From the NCBI RefSeq assembly GCF_002269255.1, contig NZ_CP022823.1, positions 4,774,001 to 4,838,000 on the forward strand: a DNA stretch of 64,000 bases, read 5' to 3'. This stretch comes from Klebsiella quasivariicola. Lineage in GTDB: Bacteria > Pseudomonadota > Gammaproteobacteria > Enterobacterales > Enterobacteriaceae. Both the position numbers and the translations under genes were made by a program. A model generated the notes under the pieces. It ran no database searches and was not told the DNA's origin. It worked only from the letters and a program-made list of their open reading frames with translations. Below, one piece after another: positions 16,049 through 25,051 of this stretch (positions are counted from its first letter, which is position 1; each line of letters opens with the position of its first letter).

Positions 16049-17650
16049 TTACTCTTCTTCGTCTCCGCTAAAGTTAGCCTGCGGCAGGCAGCTGCGCGCG
16101 CCCCAGTAGTAAATCCCCAACGACATCGCCGCCACCAGCACCGTATCCCAGGGGTGACCTATGACATTAAGCCCGCCGAAGCTGCCCAGCCAGGAAAAGA
16201 GGATAATCAACGCATAAAAAACGATCAGCCACAGCGACGATTTCACCTGCTGCGCCAGGCTCACGGTATGTTCCGGCACCTTACCTTTGCACATCACATA
16301 GACGACAAACATCACGATTTGCAGCCCCAACAGCCACGAGAGCGTATTCCAGCCGGACCAGTAGACAATCAGCGCCGAGATCATAAACGATACCGGGCCG
16401 ATGATGCCGAAGGCGCGCACGCGGAACGGCCGCGGCAGATCCGGCGCGTTGCGGCGCAGCCCGGCGGCGGTTACCGGGGCGATGGCGTAGCTCAGCACCA
16501 GGGCAGCCGACACCACGCTAATCAGCTGTTCCCAGGAGGGGAACGGCAGCGTCCAGAAAATCGACAGTCCAAAAGTCAGCCATAGCGCCGGGCGCGGAAT
16601 ACCGGACGTTTTATCAATATGGGTAAAGGCTTTAAAGAAGGTACCCGCCTTCGCCCAGCCGTAGATCACCCGCGGCGTCGCGTTCATATAGATATTGCCG
16701 GTGCCGCTCGGGGAGATGATCGCATCGCTTATCACCATAAAGGCCAGCCAGCCCATGCCGAGGGTAATAGCGATATCGCGATACGGCAGCGAGAACTGTT
16801 TGCTCACCTCGGCCCAACCGCCGCTCAGCATCTCGGTAGGGATACTGCCAAGGAACGCCAGCTGCAGCAGCACGTAGATAATCGTCGACAGCACCACTGA
16901 TAAAATCAACGCAATAGGGATAGTCCGCTGCGGCTTTTGCACTTCGCTGGCTACCGAGATAATCGGCGTCAATCCCAGATAAGCGAAGATAATTCCCCCC
17001 GCGCTGATGGCCGCTTCCACCCCGGACATGCCGAATGGCGCAATACCCTGAGCGTGCAGGTTCTCCGGTTTAAAGAAGGCGAATAGCGTCACCACCACCA
17101 GCAGCGGCACCAGAAACTTGAGCACGCTGATGAAGTTGTTCGACCGGGCGAAGGTCTTGACGCTGTAGTAGTTCAGCGCAAAGAAGAAACAGAGCAGCAG
17201 GAACTGCACCACCCACCCCAGCAGCGTCGGTGAACTGGAACCCGGCTGGGTCAACGCCGGAAACCAGGCCGCGGCATATTGCCGGGCGGCGACGATTTCA
17301 ATCGAGATCAGGCTGGAGAACGCGATCAGGGTGATGAACCCCAGCAGATAGCCCATCAGCTCGCCGTGGGAAAAGACCGGGTAGCGAATAATGCCGCCGG
17401 CGCGCGGCAGCGCCGCCCCCAGCTCGCAGTAGACAATCCCCAGTAGCAATACCGCAAAGCCGCCGATCACCCACGACGCGATCCCGGCCGGACCGGCGAT
17501 AGAGGCCACGTGGCTGGCGGCGAATAACCATCCGGAGCCGAAAATCGCGCCCAGGCCGATAAACGTGAGATCGGTCAGGGTCAGCTGTTTTTTAAACTTA
17601 CCCGACTCAACAACGCGGGTTTGACTGTTATGCGTAGTGTGAATGGTCAT
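16049..17650 (-). CDS. APC-superfamily amino-acid permease, probable hydroxyproline transporter
   Basis: A 533-residue inner-membrane protein with about 12 membrane spans. The APC signature is clear at the start: LTLTDLTFIGLGAIFGSGWLFAA, the unwound helix 1, followed by GPAGIASWVIGG. The gene lies 15 bp after the semialdehyde dehydrogenase and 11 bp before the Ldh-family gene in one operon. From context I infer uptake of hydroxyproline or its epimer; there is no sequence signature for the substrate. Confidence 0.8.
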   Translation of the reverse strand: MTIHTTHNSQTRVVESGKFKKQLTLTDLTFIGLGAIFGSGWLFAASHVASIAGPAGIASWVIGGFAVLLLGIVYCELGAALPRAGGIIRYPVFSHGELMGYLLGFITLIAFSSLISIEIVAARQYAAAWFPALTQPGSSSPTLLGWVVQFLLLCFFFALNYYSVKTFARSNNFISVLKFLVPLLVVVTLFAFFKPENLHAQGIAPFGMSGVEAAISAGGIIFAYLGLTPIISVASEVQKPQRTIPIALILSVVLSTIIYVLLQLAFLGSIPTEMLSGGWAEVSKQFSLPYRDIAITLGMGWLAFMVISDAIISPSGTGNIYMNATPRVIYGWAKAGTFFKAFTHIDKTSGIPRPALWLTFGLSIFWTLPFPSWEQLISVVSAALVLSYAIAPVTAAGLRRNAPDLPRPFRVRAFGIIGPVSFMISALIVYWSGWNTLSWLLGLQIVMFVVYVMCKGKVPEHTVSLAQQVKSSLWLIVFYALIILFSWLGSFGGLNVIGHPWDTVLVAAMSLGIYYWGARSCLPQANFSGDEEE

Positions 17651-17665
17651 GGTGATGCCCTTGCG

Positions 17666-19270
17666 TCAATGAGAGGAAGAAATCGCTTCCCGGGTCCACT
17701 GGCCGTTGACCAGGCGCAGCAGGTTCAAAGGGTTCGCATCCTGCAGCGCCGGCGGTAACAGGGCGGCGGGCGCATTCTGCAGACAGACCGGGCGCAGAAA
17801 GCGTTCAATCGCCCGGCTGCCAACCGAGGTCCCGCGCGCGTCGGTGGTCGCCGGCCACGGGCCGCCGTGGACCATCGCATCGCACACTTCCACGCCGGTG
17901 GGATAACCGTTAAACAGTACCCGTCCGGCTTTTTCGCAAAGCAGCGGTAGCAGGCTCGCCGCCAGCGGGCCATCATCCGCCTCGGCATGCAGCGTCGCGG
18001 TGAGCTGCCCCTGCAGCGCTTTCACCACCGCCTGCAGCTGGGCCATGTCGTCCACTTCCACCAGTAGCGATAACGGGCCGAAAACCTCAGTCTGCAGCAG
18101 CGTATCCTGCGCCAGTAGATCCTCGGCCTGAGCCTGCCACAGCAGGGTCTGCGCCTGCCCGGCGCCGGCAGCGATGCCGCTCGCCAGCTTCTCGATACGC
18201 GGGTGCACCGCCAGCGCCGCCACGCCCTGGCGGTAGTGCTGAAGGGTCGGCGCATTGAGCAACACCTGCGGCGAAGAGCCCGCTACCGTCGCGCACAGCG
18301 CCGACTTAAAGCGTTCCAGCCCGGCGCCGCGCAGCGCCAGAATCAACCCCGGACGGGTACAGAACTGGCCGCCGCCGAGGGTGAATGACGCCACCAGCTC
18401 GTTCGCCAGCGCCTCGGCCCGCGTCTGCAGCGCCTGCGGCAGAATAATCAATGGGTTAATCGCCGACATTTCAGCAAACAGCGGGATTGGCTGCGGGCGC
18501 TGCTGCGCCAGCTGATACAGCGCCTTACCACCGGCCAGCGAACCGGTAAAGCCAACGGCCTGAATCGCCGGATGGCGGACCAATTCGGCGCCAATATCGG
18601 TCCCGAAAATCATATTGAATACGCCGCCGGGTAAACCGCACCGCACTACCGCCCGGACGATCGCTTCAGCGGTCAGCTCGGCAGTGGCCATATGGCCCGG
18701 ATGGGCCTTCACCACTACCGGGCAGCCAGCCGCCAGCGCCGAGGCGGTATCGCCGCCGGCGGTGGAAAAGGCCAACGGAAAGTTGCTGGCGCCAAACACC
18801 GCCACCGGCCCTAACGCCTGCTGATACTGGCGCAGGTCCGGGCGCGGCAGCGGCTGACGGTCGGCTAAGGCGGTATCAATACGGGCGGCGAAGGTATCGC
18901 CGCGCTGAATCACGCCAGCAAACATTCTCAGCTGGCCGCTGGTGCGCGCCCGTTCACCCTGCAGCCGCGCCAGCGGCAGCGCGGTCTCCTGTCCGGCGAG
19001 TGCAAAAAACGCCTCGCCCAGCGTATCCAGTTCATCTGCAATGGCGTTGAGAAAGCGCGCCCGCTGCTGCGGCGTGGTTTGTGAATAGACGGCAAAGGCC
19101 TGCTGCGCGGCTTCTGCGGCCTGAGCGGCTTCCTCGCGTGAAGCCGGATAAAAGCGGTGGCCGGTGGCTTCGCCGTCCACCGCCCGTAGGCTCAATAGCG
19201 TCGCCTCACCGCTGGCAATGCGGCGTCCGGCAATAAACTGCCGTCCCGCCGTGGTCTGAGATGCATTCAT
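17666..19270 (-). CDS. 2-oxoglutarate semialdehyde dehydrogenase
   Basis: A 534-residue NADP-type aldehyde dehydrogenase of the alpha-ketoglutaric semialdehyde group. Visible are VAVFGASNFPLAFSTAGGDTA (nucleotide site), FTGSLAGGKAL, the general-base glutamate in FAEMSAINP, the catalytic cysteine in LGGGQFCTRPG and EVFGPLSLLVEV. It would oxidise 2-oxoglutarate semialdehyde, the deaminase product, to 2-oxoglutarate. It begins 14 bp after the deaminase gene. Confidence 0.88.
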   Translation of the reverse strand: MNASQTTAGRQFIAGRRIASGEATLLSLRAVDGEATGHRFYPASREEAAQAAEAAQQAFAVYSQTTPQQRARFLNAIADELDTLGEAFFALAGQETALPLARLQGERARTSGQLRMFAGVIQRGDTFAARIDTALADRQPLPRPDLRQYQQALGPVAVFGASNFPLAFSTAGGDTASALAAGCPVVVKAHPGHMATAELTAEAIVRAVVRCGLPGGVFNMIFGTDIGAELVRHPAIQAVGFTGSLAGGKALYQLAQQRPQPIPLFAEMSAINPLIILPQALQTRAEALANELVASFTLGGGQFCTRPGLILALRGAGLERFKSALCATVAGSSPQVLLNAPTLQHYRQGVAALAVHPRIEKLASGIAAGAGQAQTLLWQAQAEDLLAQDTLLQTEVFGPLSLLVEVDDMAQLQAVVKALQGQLTATLHAEADDGPLAASLLPLLCEKAGRVLFNGYPTGVEVCDAMVHGGPWPATTDARGTSVGSRAIERFLRPVCLQNAPAALLPPALQDANPLNLLRLVNGQWTREAISSSH

Positions 19271-19284
19271 ATTGACTCCTGTGC

Positions 19285-20205
19285 TCAGAGGCCGACATCC
19301 GGCAGCGTCGGACGCGTCGCCAGCGCCTGTTCAACGATCGCCACCACCTGCTGGCGCGTTTCGCCTTCCAGCGCCAGACGCGGCGGACGGGTAATGGCGC
19401 TACCGCGGCCCAGCAACTCTTCACACAGCTTGATGCACTGCACCAGATCCGGACGCGCATCGAGATGCAGCAGCGGCATGAACCAGCGGTACAGCGCCAT
19501 CGCCTCTTCGTAACGCTGCTGACGGGCGAGACGGAATAACGTTTCCCCTTCGCGCGGGAAGGCGTTGGACATCCCGGAGATCCAGCCTTCCGCGCCGACG
19601 GCGATGCTTTCCACCACCACGTCATCCAGCCCGGCAAACAGCACGAAGCGGTCGCCAACGGTGTTACGCAGGTCGATAAAGCGGCGGGTATCGCCGGAGG
19701 AGTCTTTAAAGCAGACGATGTTGTCGCAGTCGGTCAGGGTGGCGAGAATGTCCGGCGTCACGTCGTTTTTGTAAATCGGCGGGTTGTTGTAGACCATAAT
19801 CGGCAGGTCGGTAGCGCTCGCCACGCTGCGGAAGTGGGCCGCGGTTTCATGCGGTTTTGAGGAGTAGACCAGCGCCGGCATCACCATGATCCCGTCGACG
19901 CCGACGCGCTCCGCCTCTTTCGCCATTTTCTGGGCAAAGGCGGTGGTGAACTCGGCCACCCCGGCGATAACCGGAATTTTGCCGCCGGCGGCATCCTTCG
20001 CCACCTCGATAATCTGCAGTTTTTCATCGGTGCTCAGCGAGGTGTTTTCACCGACGCTGCCGCACACCACCAGCCCGGAAACGCCATCTTTCACCAGGTT
20101 TTTCATCACCGCGTGAGTGGCGTCTAAATCGAGGGAGTAATCGCTACGAAACTGCGTGCTGACCGCCGGGAATACGCCGCTCCAGTGAATCGCTTTTTTG
20201 CTCAT
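19285..20205 (-). CDS. Delta1-pyrroline-4-hydroxy-2-carboxylate deaminase (DHDPS family)
   Basis: A 306-residue class I aldolase-fold protein of the DapA family: GSVGENTSLS, PVIAGVAEFTT, the tyrosine in MVYNNPPIY, and the Schiff-base lysine in IVCFKDSSGDTRR. DapA-family enzymes that deaminate pyrroline-4-hydroxy-2-carboxylate to 2-oxoglutarate semialdehyde are part of hydroxyproline catabolism. The adjacent semialdehyde dehydrogenase and the epimerase and oxidase genes across the regulator point to that role, not to lysine biosynthesis. It is first in a four-gene minus-strand operon. Confidence 0.85.
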   Translation of the reverse strand: MSKKAIHWSGVFPAVSTQFRSDYSLDLDATHAVMKNLVKDGVSGLVVCGSVGENTSLSTDEKLQIIEVAKDAAGGKIPVIAGVAEFTTAFAQKMAKEAERVGVDGIMVMPALVYSSKPHETAAHFRSVASATDLPIMVYNNPPIYKNDVTPDILATLTDCDNIVCFKDSSGDTRRFIDLRNTVGDRFVLFAGLDDVVVESIAVGAEGWISGMSNAFPREGETLFRLARQQRYEEAMALYRWFMPLLHLDARPDLVQCIKLCEELLGRGSAITRPPRLALEGETRQQVVAIVEQALATRPTLPDVGL

Positions 20206-20237
20206 GCTCGGTTCCTTGTCGTCATTTTGTTAAGTCG

Positions 20238-20262
20238 AAGTGAATGAATGGTGAATATTCAC
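20238..20262. promoter_or_regulatory. Repeated GTGAAT elements upstream of the deaminase operon
   Basis: AAGTGAAT at 20238 is followed by the perfect palindrome GTGAATATTCAC at 20251-20262, about 46 bp before the deaminase start. AAGTGA-type elements recur at 21198, 21217 and 21310 near the regulator and epimerase operon, so these may be sites for the PAS-AraC protein. Confidence 0.4.
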
Positions 20263-20356
20263 TGACAGATTGACGTGTCGCGGAACCGGCGGCTTGTCGG
20301 TTTTCCCTCAATACGATGACGAAATTAGCACAGTCGGCAAAAGTGTGAGCCAGCGT

Positions 20357-21181
20357 TTATCCGAGCAGCGTGAGGCGAAAATCGCGCGGCGTCGAGCCGG
20401 TCATCGCCTTGAACTGGCGGCTAAAAGCGCTGTGATCGGTATAGCCGCACTGCAGGGCGATATCGGTAATCGGCGTATCGCCGGCCAGCAGTTCGGTGGC
20501 TTTTTCCAGCCGCACTTTGTGGATCATCTGCCGCGGGGTGAGATGAAAGATCCGCTTGCAGTAGCGTTCGATCTGCGCAATCGACATCCCGCTTAAGGCG
20601 GTTAACTCTTCCATGGCGATCGGCCGGTGATAGTGGCGGCGGATATGATCGTCGACGATCGCCAGCCGCTGCCATGCCGGATGGCGGGCGTGGGCCTCCT
20701 GCAGATCGTGCGAGATCCCGGCCATGCCGATCACCTGGCCGCTGATATCGCGTAGCGCCAGTTTCTGCGTCAGGCACCAGCCGCGCTCGCGGCCGTTGTA
20801 GAGATGCATTTCCAGCTGATCGCGCAGGGTCACGCCTTCCCGTAGTACCCGAAGATCCTGCTCGGTGTAACCCTGGCCCAGCGCGGAAGGAAAGACATCG
20901 GCGGAGGTTTTGCCCAGCAGCGAGGAGACGCTTTTAAAACCACAGCGGCGGGCCAGCGTCAGGTTCGCCAACAAATAACGCGCCTGGCGATCTTTGATAA
21001 AAAAGACCACATTAGGAATGGCATTGAGCAGGGGCGCAATCAGCGCCAGCGCATTCAGCAGCGCCGGCATATTTTCCGGCCGCTGGCGCGCCAGCCCTTC
21101 GCAGATCTGGCTCAGCTCATCGACGGCCAGCTCAGGTTGGTTAACCGCGCGCGGCGGCGCCGCATCAGAAACACCGATCAT
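20357..21181 (-). CDS. AraC-family regulator with PAS domain
   Basis: A 274-residue protein. The middle region (about 50-160) reads as a PAS domain (LLNAIPNVVFFIKDRQARYLLANLTLARRCG shortened here: PNVVFFIKDR and LLANLTLA). The C-terminal 100 residues are two AraC helix-turn-helix motifs (AMEELTALSGMSIAQIERYC; ITDIALQCGYTDHSAFSRQF). It sits between the two divergent halves of the hydroxyproline island and is the obvious local activator. It is transcribed towards the deaminase operon with a 150-bp gap, so that operon probably has its own promoter. Confidence 0.85.
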   Translation of the reverse strand: MIGVSDAAPPRAVNQPELAVDELSQICEGLARQRPENMPALLNALALIAPLLNAIPNVVFFIKDRQARYLLANLTLARRCGFKSVSSLLGKTSADVFPSALGQGYTEQDLRVLREGVTLRDQLEMHLYNGRERGWCLTQKLALRDISGQVIGMAGISHDLQEAHARHPAWQRLAIVDDHIRRHYHRPIAMEELTALSGMSIAQIERYCKRIFHLTPRQMIHKVRLEKATELLAGDTPITDIALQCGYTDHSAFSRQFKAMTGSTPRDFRLTLLG

Positions 21182-21491
21182 AAGGCCTCCTCATGGTAAG
21201 TGACCGAAGGATATTTATTCACTTTCCGTTAACACCACAAGCAGCAAGCGCTGGATTTGCGATCCTGGATCCGCTTTACGCCTTCCCCTAATTTAGCCAC
21301 TGGCGCAATGGTCACTTTCGGTTTACCACAGCATTAAGCAAATGATTAATAAGAAATAACTATGTGAAATAGAAATATACTGCGCTCAGTACTATGCAGA
21401 TTTCGTCATTTTCTCTGACGAAAGCGCTCAAGCAGGCCGGGAAAGGTTGCGCCAGCATGATGAAACATGTTGTTAACTTCCGGAGAGTCTG
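21182..21491. promoter_or_regulatory. Divergent control region, regulator and hydroxyproline epimerase operon
   Basis: This 310-bp region has no gene. It holds AAGTGACC at 21198 (plus), ATTCACTT at 21217 and GGTCACTT at 21310 (minus), which share the AAGTGA core with the element upstream of the deaminase operon. The stretch 21340-21420 is AT-rich and probably holds the epimerase promoter; I cannot fix the -35 and -10 boxes with confidence. Confidence 0.4.
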
Positions 21492-22439
21492 ATGACCGCG
21501 CCACGCCCCCCTGTTACGCTGAGAGCTATCGATTCACATACCGGCGGCGAACCGACCCGCCTGATCGTTGACGGCTTCCCTGACCTCGGCGACGGCAGCA
21601 TGGCGGAGCGCCGCGACCGCTTCGCCCGCGACTTCGACCATTGGCGTCAGGCGGCCATTCTTGAACCGCGCGGCAATGACGTACTGGTCGGCGCGCTGCT
21701 GTGCAAACCGGTCTCGGCGGCGGCTACCGCTGGGGTGATTTTCTTCAACAACGCCGGTTTTCTGAATATGTGCGGCCACGGCACCATCGGGCTTATCGCC
21801 TCGCTGGCCTGGCTTGGGCGTATCAAGCCTGGCGTACATCTGATTGAAACGCCGGTCGGCGACGTAAGCGCCACGTTGCACGACGATGGCAGCGTATCGG
21901 TGCAAAACGTCCCGGCCCGTCGCTGGAAAAAACAGATCCGCGTTGAAACCGCGCTGGGTCCCGTCATCGGCGATATTGCCTGGGGCGGTAACTGGTTTTT
22001 CCTGATTAACGACCACCCGTTCGCCATTACCCCCGAACAAATTCCACAGCTCACCGACTACGCCTGGGCAGTGCGCGAGGGGCTGGAAGCCGCGGGGATC
22101 TGCGGCGACGACGGCGGCGTTATCGACCATATCGAACTCTTCGCCGATGACGATACCGCCGACAGCCGCAGCTTCGTACTCTGCCCGGGAAAGGCCTGGG
22201 ATCGCTCGCCGTGCGGTACCGGCACCAGCGCCAAGCTGGCCTGTCTGGCGCAGGATGGCAAGCTGCAGCCGGGGGAAATATGGCGTCAGGCCAGCATCAT
22301 CGGCAGCCAGTTTACCGCCAGCTACCAGCGCACCGCGGAAGGCATCATCCCCACGATCCGCGGCGAAGCCTGGATCTGCGGCGATAACCAATTGATCCTC
22401 AACCCTGACGATCCCTTCTGCTGGGGGATCGCGCCGTGA
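21492..22439 (+). CDS. 4-hydroxyproline 2-epimerase (proline racemase family)
   Basis: A 315-residue proline racemase-fold enzyme with DSHTGGEPTRLI near the start. Both catalytic cysteines are present: one in NMCGHGTIGL and one in DRSPCGTGTSAKLA. Having both distinguishes epimerases from trans-3-hydroxyproline dehydratases, which replace one cysteine by Thr or Ser. It converts trans-4-hydroxy-L-proline to cis-4-hydroxy-D-proline. It overlaps the next gene by 4 bp (GTGA) and starts a four-gene operon. Confidence 0.9.
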   Translation: MTAPRPPVTLRAIDSHTGGEPTRLIVDGFPDLGDGSMAERRDRFARDFDHWRQAAILEPRGNDVLVGALLCKPVSAAATAGVIFFNNAGFLNMCGHGTIGLIASLAWLGRIKPGVHLIETPVGDVSATLHDDGSVSVQNVPARRWKKQIRVETALGPVIGDIAWGGNWFFLINDHPFAITPEQIPQLTDYAWAVREGLEAAGICGDDGGVIDHIELFADDDTADSRSFVLCPGKAWDRSPCGTGTSAKLACLAQDGKLQPGEIWRQASIIGSQFTASYQRTAEGIIPTIRGEAWICGDNQLILNPDDPFCWGIAP

Positions 22440-23545
22440 AGCAGTGCGACGTCATCGTGATCGGCGCCGGGATCATCGGCGCCGCCTGCGCGTGGCAGCT
22501 GGCGAAGCGGGGGCAAAGCGTGACGCTTATCGATAACGGTCAGCCCGGCGCCACGGCGGCCGGTATGGGTCATCTGGTGTGCATGGATGATGACCCCGCC
22601 GAGCTTGCCTTGTCGGCGTGGTCGCTGGAACGCTGGCGCGCTATCACGCCGCGGATGCCCGACAATTGCGCCTGGCGCGGCTGCGGCACGCTGTGGCTGG
22701 CGGAAAGCGAAGAAGAGATGACCGTCGCCGACGACAAACAGCGGCGGATGGCCGGCCATCAGGTGCACAGCGAACTCCAGACTCCGCAGCAGATCGCCGG
22801 GCGCGAGCCGCTGCTGCGCGGCGGGCTGGCCGGCGGGCTGTGGGTGCCGGGCGATGGCATCGTCTACGCGCCGAACGTCGCCCGCTGGTTGATTACCGAT
22901 GCCGGAGACCATCTTACCTGCCTGCGCGATAGCGTACAGACGATTGACGAGCCGCAGGTGCTGCTCGCCAGCGGCCAACGGCTACAGGCGCGAGCGATCG
23001 TGGTGGCCTGCGGCCTTGAAGCCAATGTGCTGTTAGCGGAAAACTGGCTGCGACCGAAAAAAGGCCAACTGGCGATTACCGATCGCTATCGGCCGCTAGT
23101 GCAGCACCAGCTGGTTGAACTGGGCTACGGCGCCAGCGCCCACGGCGGCGGCACCTCAGTGGCGTTTAACCTTCAGCCGCGGCCCACCGGCCAGCTGCTG
23201 ATTGGCTCTTCGCGTCAGTTTGATAACCGCGAGCGCGAGTTGGATCTGCCCCTGCTGGCGCAGATGCTCGATCGCGCCCGCCATTTCGTGCCGGCGCTGG
23301 CGACGTTGAATATCATCCGCTGCTGGAGCGGCCTGCGCGCCGCCTCGCAGGATGGCAACCCGCTGATCGGCCCGCACCCCGCTCGCCGTGGCGTATGGTT
23401 AGCGCTGGGCCATGAAGGGCTGGGCGTCACCACCGCGCCGGCCACGGCCGAACTGCTGGCGGCGCAGATCCTCGATGAACGCAGCTCACTGGCGCCCGAC
23501 GCCTGGCTCCCGGTACGTTTGTGTCAACAGGAGGCGATTGCATGA
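22436..23545 (+). CDS. D-hydroxyproline dehydrogenase, FAD oxidoreductase (DAO) subunit
   Basis: A 369-residue D-amino-acid-oxidase-like flavoprotein: VIVIGAGIIGAACAWQLAKRG FAD fold at the N-terminus (split here as VIVIGAGIIGAACAW), TLIDNGQPGATAAGMG, VVACGLEAN, and WSGLRAASQDGNPLIGP near the C-terminus. With the next two small and large genes it forms the three-subunit HcnABC-like D-hydroxyproline dehydrogenase known from Pseudomonas (LhpBEF). It oxidises cis-4-hydroxy-D-proline to the pyrroline. GTG start overlaps the epimerase stop. Confidence 0.85.
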   Translation: MKQCDVIVIGAGIIGAACAWQLAKRGQSVTLIDNGQPGATAAGMGHLVCMDDDPAELALSAWSLERWRAITPRMPDNCAWRGCGTLWLAESEEEMTVADDKQRRMAGHQVHSELQTPQQIAGREPLLRGGLAGGLWVPGDGIVYAPNVARWLITDAGDHLTCLRDSVQTIDEPQVLLASGQRLQARAIVVACGLEANVLLAENWLRPKKGQLAITDRYRPLVQHQLVELGYGASAHGGGTSVAFNLQPRPTGQLLIGSSRQFDNRERELDLPLLAQMLDRARHFVPALATLNIIRCWSGLRAASQDGNPLIGPHPARRGVWLALGHEGLGVTTAPATAELLAAQILDERSSLAPDAWLPVRLCQQEAIA

Positions 23546-23805
23546 AGGCCACTCTCAACATCACCGTCGATGGCCAGCCTCTGACGGTGCCGGAAGGGAT
23601 CAGCGTGGCGGCGGCGCTGGCGTTGACCGGCGACCCCACCACCCGCCAGGCGGTTAACGGCGAGCTCCGCGCGCCGTTTTGCGGCATGGGCGTCTGCCAG
23701 GAGTGCCGGATCGCCGTCGATGGCCTACGGGTGCTGGCCTGCCAGACCCTGTGCCGGGCCGGTATGCAAATAGAAAGGAGCCGCGATGAACACGCTGCGC
23801 TGTGA
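23542..23805 (+). CDS. D-hydroxyproline dehydrogenase, [2Fe-2S] subunit
   Basis: An 87-residue ferredoxin-like subunit. The cysteine set CGMGVCQEC followed by LACQT is the plant-type [2Fe-2S] binding loop. The ATG overlaps the previous stop as ATGA, with a CAGGAGG ribosome site; an upstream GTG at 23521 is unlikely. It passes electrons from the DAO-like subunit. Confidence 0.85.
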   Translation: MKATLNITVDGQPLTVPEGISVAAALALTGDPTTRQAVNGELRAPFCGMGVCQECRIAVDGLRVLACQTLCRAGMQIERSRDEHAAL

Positions 23806-25048
23806 CATTTTAATCCTCGGCGCCGGCCCCGCCGGCATGGCGGCCGCACTCTCCGCCGCCGCCTGCGATAAACAGGTCATCATCCTCGACGATAACCCCG
23901 CCCCTGGCGGACAAATCTGGCGCGCGGGTCCGCAGGCGACGCTGCCCGCCCTGGCCCGGCGCTATCGCGACGCCGTCGCCGCGTCTGCCGCCATCCGGGT
24001 AGTGAACGGCGCGCGGCTGATTGCCCGCCCTTCCGCGCACAGCGTGCTGTTTGAAACCGCCGACGGCGGCGGCGTGGTTTACTGGCAGAAACTGATCCTC
24101 TGCTGCGGCGCGCGCGAGCTGTCGCTGCCCTTTCCCGGCTGGACCTTACCCGGCGTGACCGGCGCGGGCGGCCTGCAGGCGCAAATCAAACAGGGCCTGA
24201 CGCTGAAAGGTGAAAAGGTGGTGATTGCCGGCAGCGGTCCGCTACTGCTGGCGGTGGCGGAGACGGTGAACAAGGCCGGAGGCGACGTGACGAATATCAT
24301 TGAGCAAGCGCCGCTCCCGGCGCTGCTGCGCTTCGCCAGCGGTCTGTGGCGCTGGCCGCAGAAGCTGCGCCAGTTAGCGACGCTGGCCCCGAAAGGCTAT
24401 CTGAGCGGCGCGCAGGCGATCCGCGCTCACGGTACAACGCGGCTGGAAGCCGTTACGCTTCGCCAGCGCGGCGTCGAGCGGACTATCGCCTGCGATCGGC
24501 TGGCTATCGGCTACGGGCTGATACCCAATATCGAGACGGCGCTGCTGTTCGGCTGCGCCACGGCGCAGGAGGCGATACAGGTTAACCGCTGGCAGCAGAC
24601 CAGCATCGCGGATATCTACGCCGCCGGCGAGTGCACCGGTTTCGGCGGTAGCGAACTGGCGTTGGCGGAGGGCGAAATCGCCGGTTTTGCCGCCGCCGGG
24701 GCCAGCCATCAAGCGCAGGCGTTATTTGCCCGTCGCGCCCGCTGGCAGCGTTTCGCCGCAGCAATCAACCGTACCTTCCGGCTGAGGGAGTCCTTGAAAA
24801 ACGCCGCAACGCCGGAGAGCCTGCTGTGCCGCTGCGAAGATGTGCGCTGCGGCGACGTTGACGCCGCCGGGGGCTGGCCGCAGGCCAAACTCACCCAGCG
24901 CTGCGGAATGGGCGCCTGTCAGGGGCGCACCTGCGCCGCCAGCGCCCGCTGGTTGTACGGCTGGCCGCTGCCGCAGCCGAGAGAACCGCTGGCCCCCGCC
25001 CGCGCGGAAACGCTTATTGCCCTCGCCCCGCCGAGCGCCGAGCCGTAA
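23786..25048 (+). CDS. D-hydroxyproline dehydrogenase, NAD(P)/FAD subunit
   Basis: A 420-residue pyridine nucleotide-disulfide oxidoreductase-type protein. The N-terminal FAD motif is ILILGAGPAGMAAAL, the second nucleotide motif is VVIAGSGPLLLAVAE, and AAGECTGFGGSELALAEG is the FAD ribose site. The C-terminal region has cysteines in LLCRCEDV and LTQRCGMGACQGRTC, the BFD-like iron-sulfur motif of HcnB/SoxA-type subunits. It overlaps the ferredoxin gene by 20 bp and ends 3 bp from the convergent hpaR. Confidence 0.85.
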   Translation: MNTLRCDILILGAGPAGMAAALSAAACDKQVIILDDNPAPGGQIWRAGPQATLPALARRYRDAVAASAAIRVVNGARLIARPSAHSVLFETADGGGVVYWQKLILCCGARELSLPFPGWTLPGVTGAGGLQAQIKQGLTLKGEKVVIAGSGPLLLAVAETVNKAGGDVTNIIEQAPLPALLRFASGLWRWPQKLRQLATLAPKGYLSGAQAIRAHGTTRLEAVTLRQRGVERTIACDRLAIGYGLIPNIETALLFGCATAQEAIQVNRWQQTSIADIYAAGECTGFGGSELALAEGEIAGFAAAGASHQAQALFARRARWQRFAAAINRTFRLRESLKNAATPESLLCRCEDVRCGDVDAAGGWPQAKLTQRCGMGACQGRTCAASARWLYGWPLPQPREPLAPARAETLIALAPPSAEP

Positions 25049-25051
25049 CCG

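Noticed and set aside
21534..22391. 285-codon minus-strand frame opposite the epimerase
   Set aside because: Shadow frame; the plus strand has both catalytic cysteines and a ribosome site.
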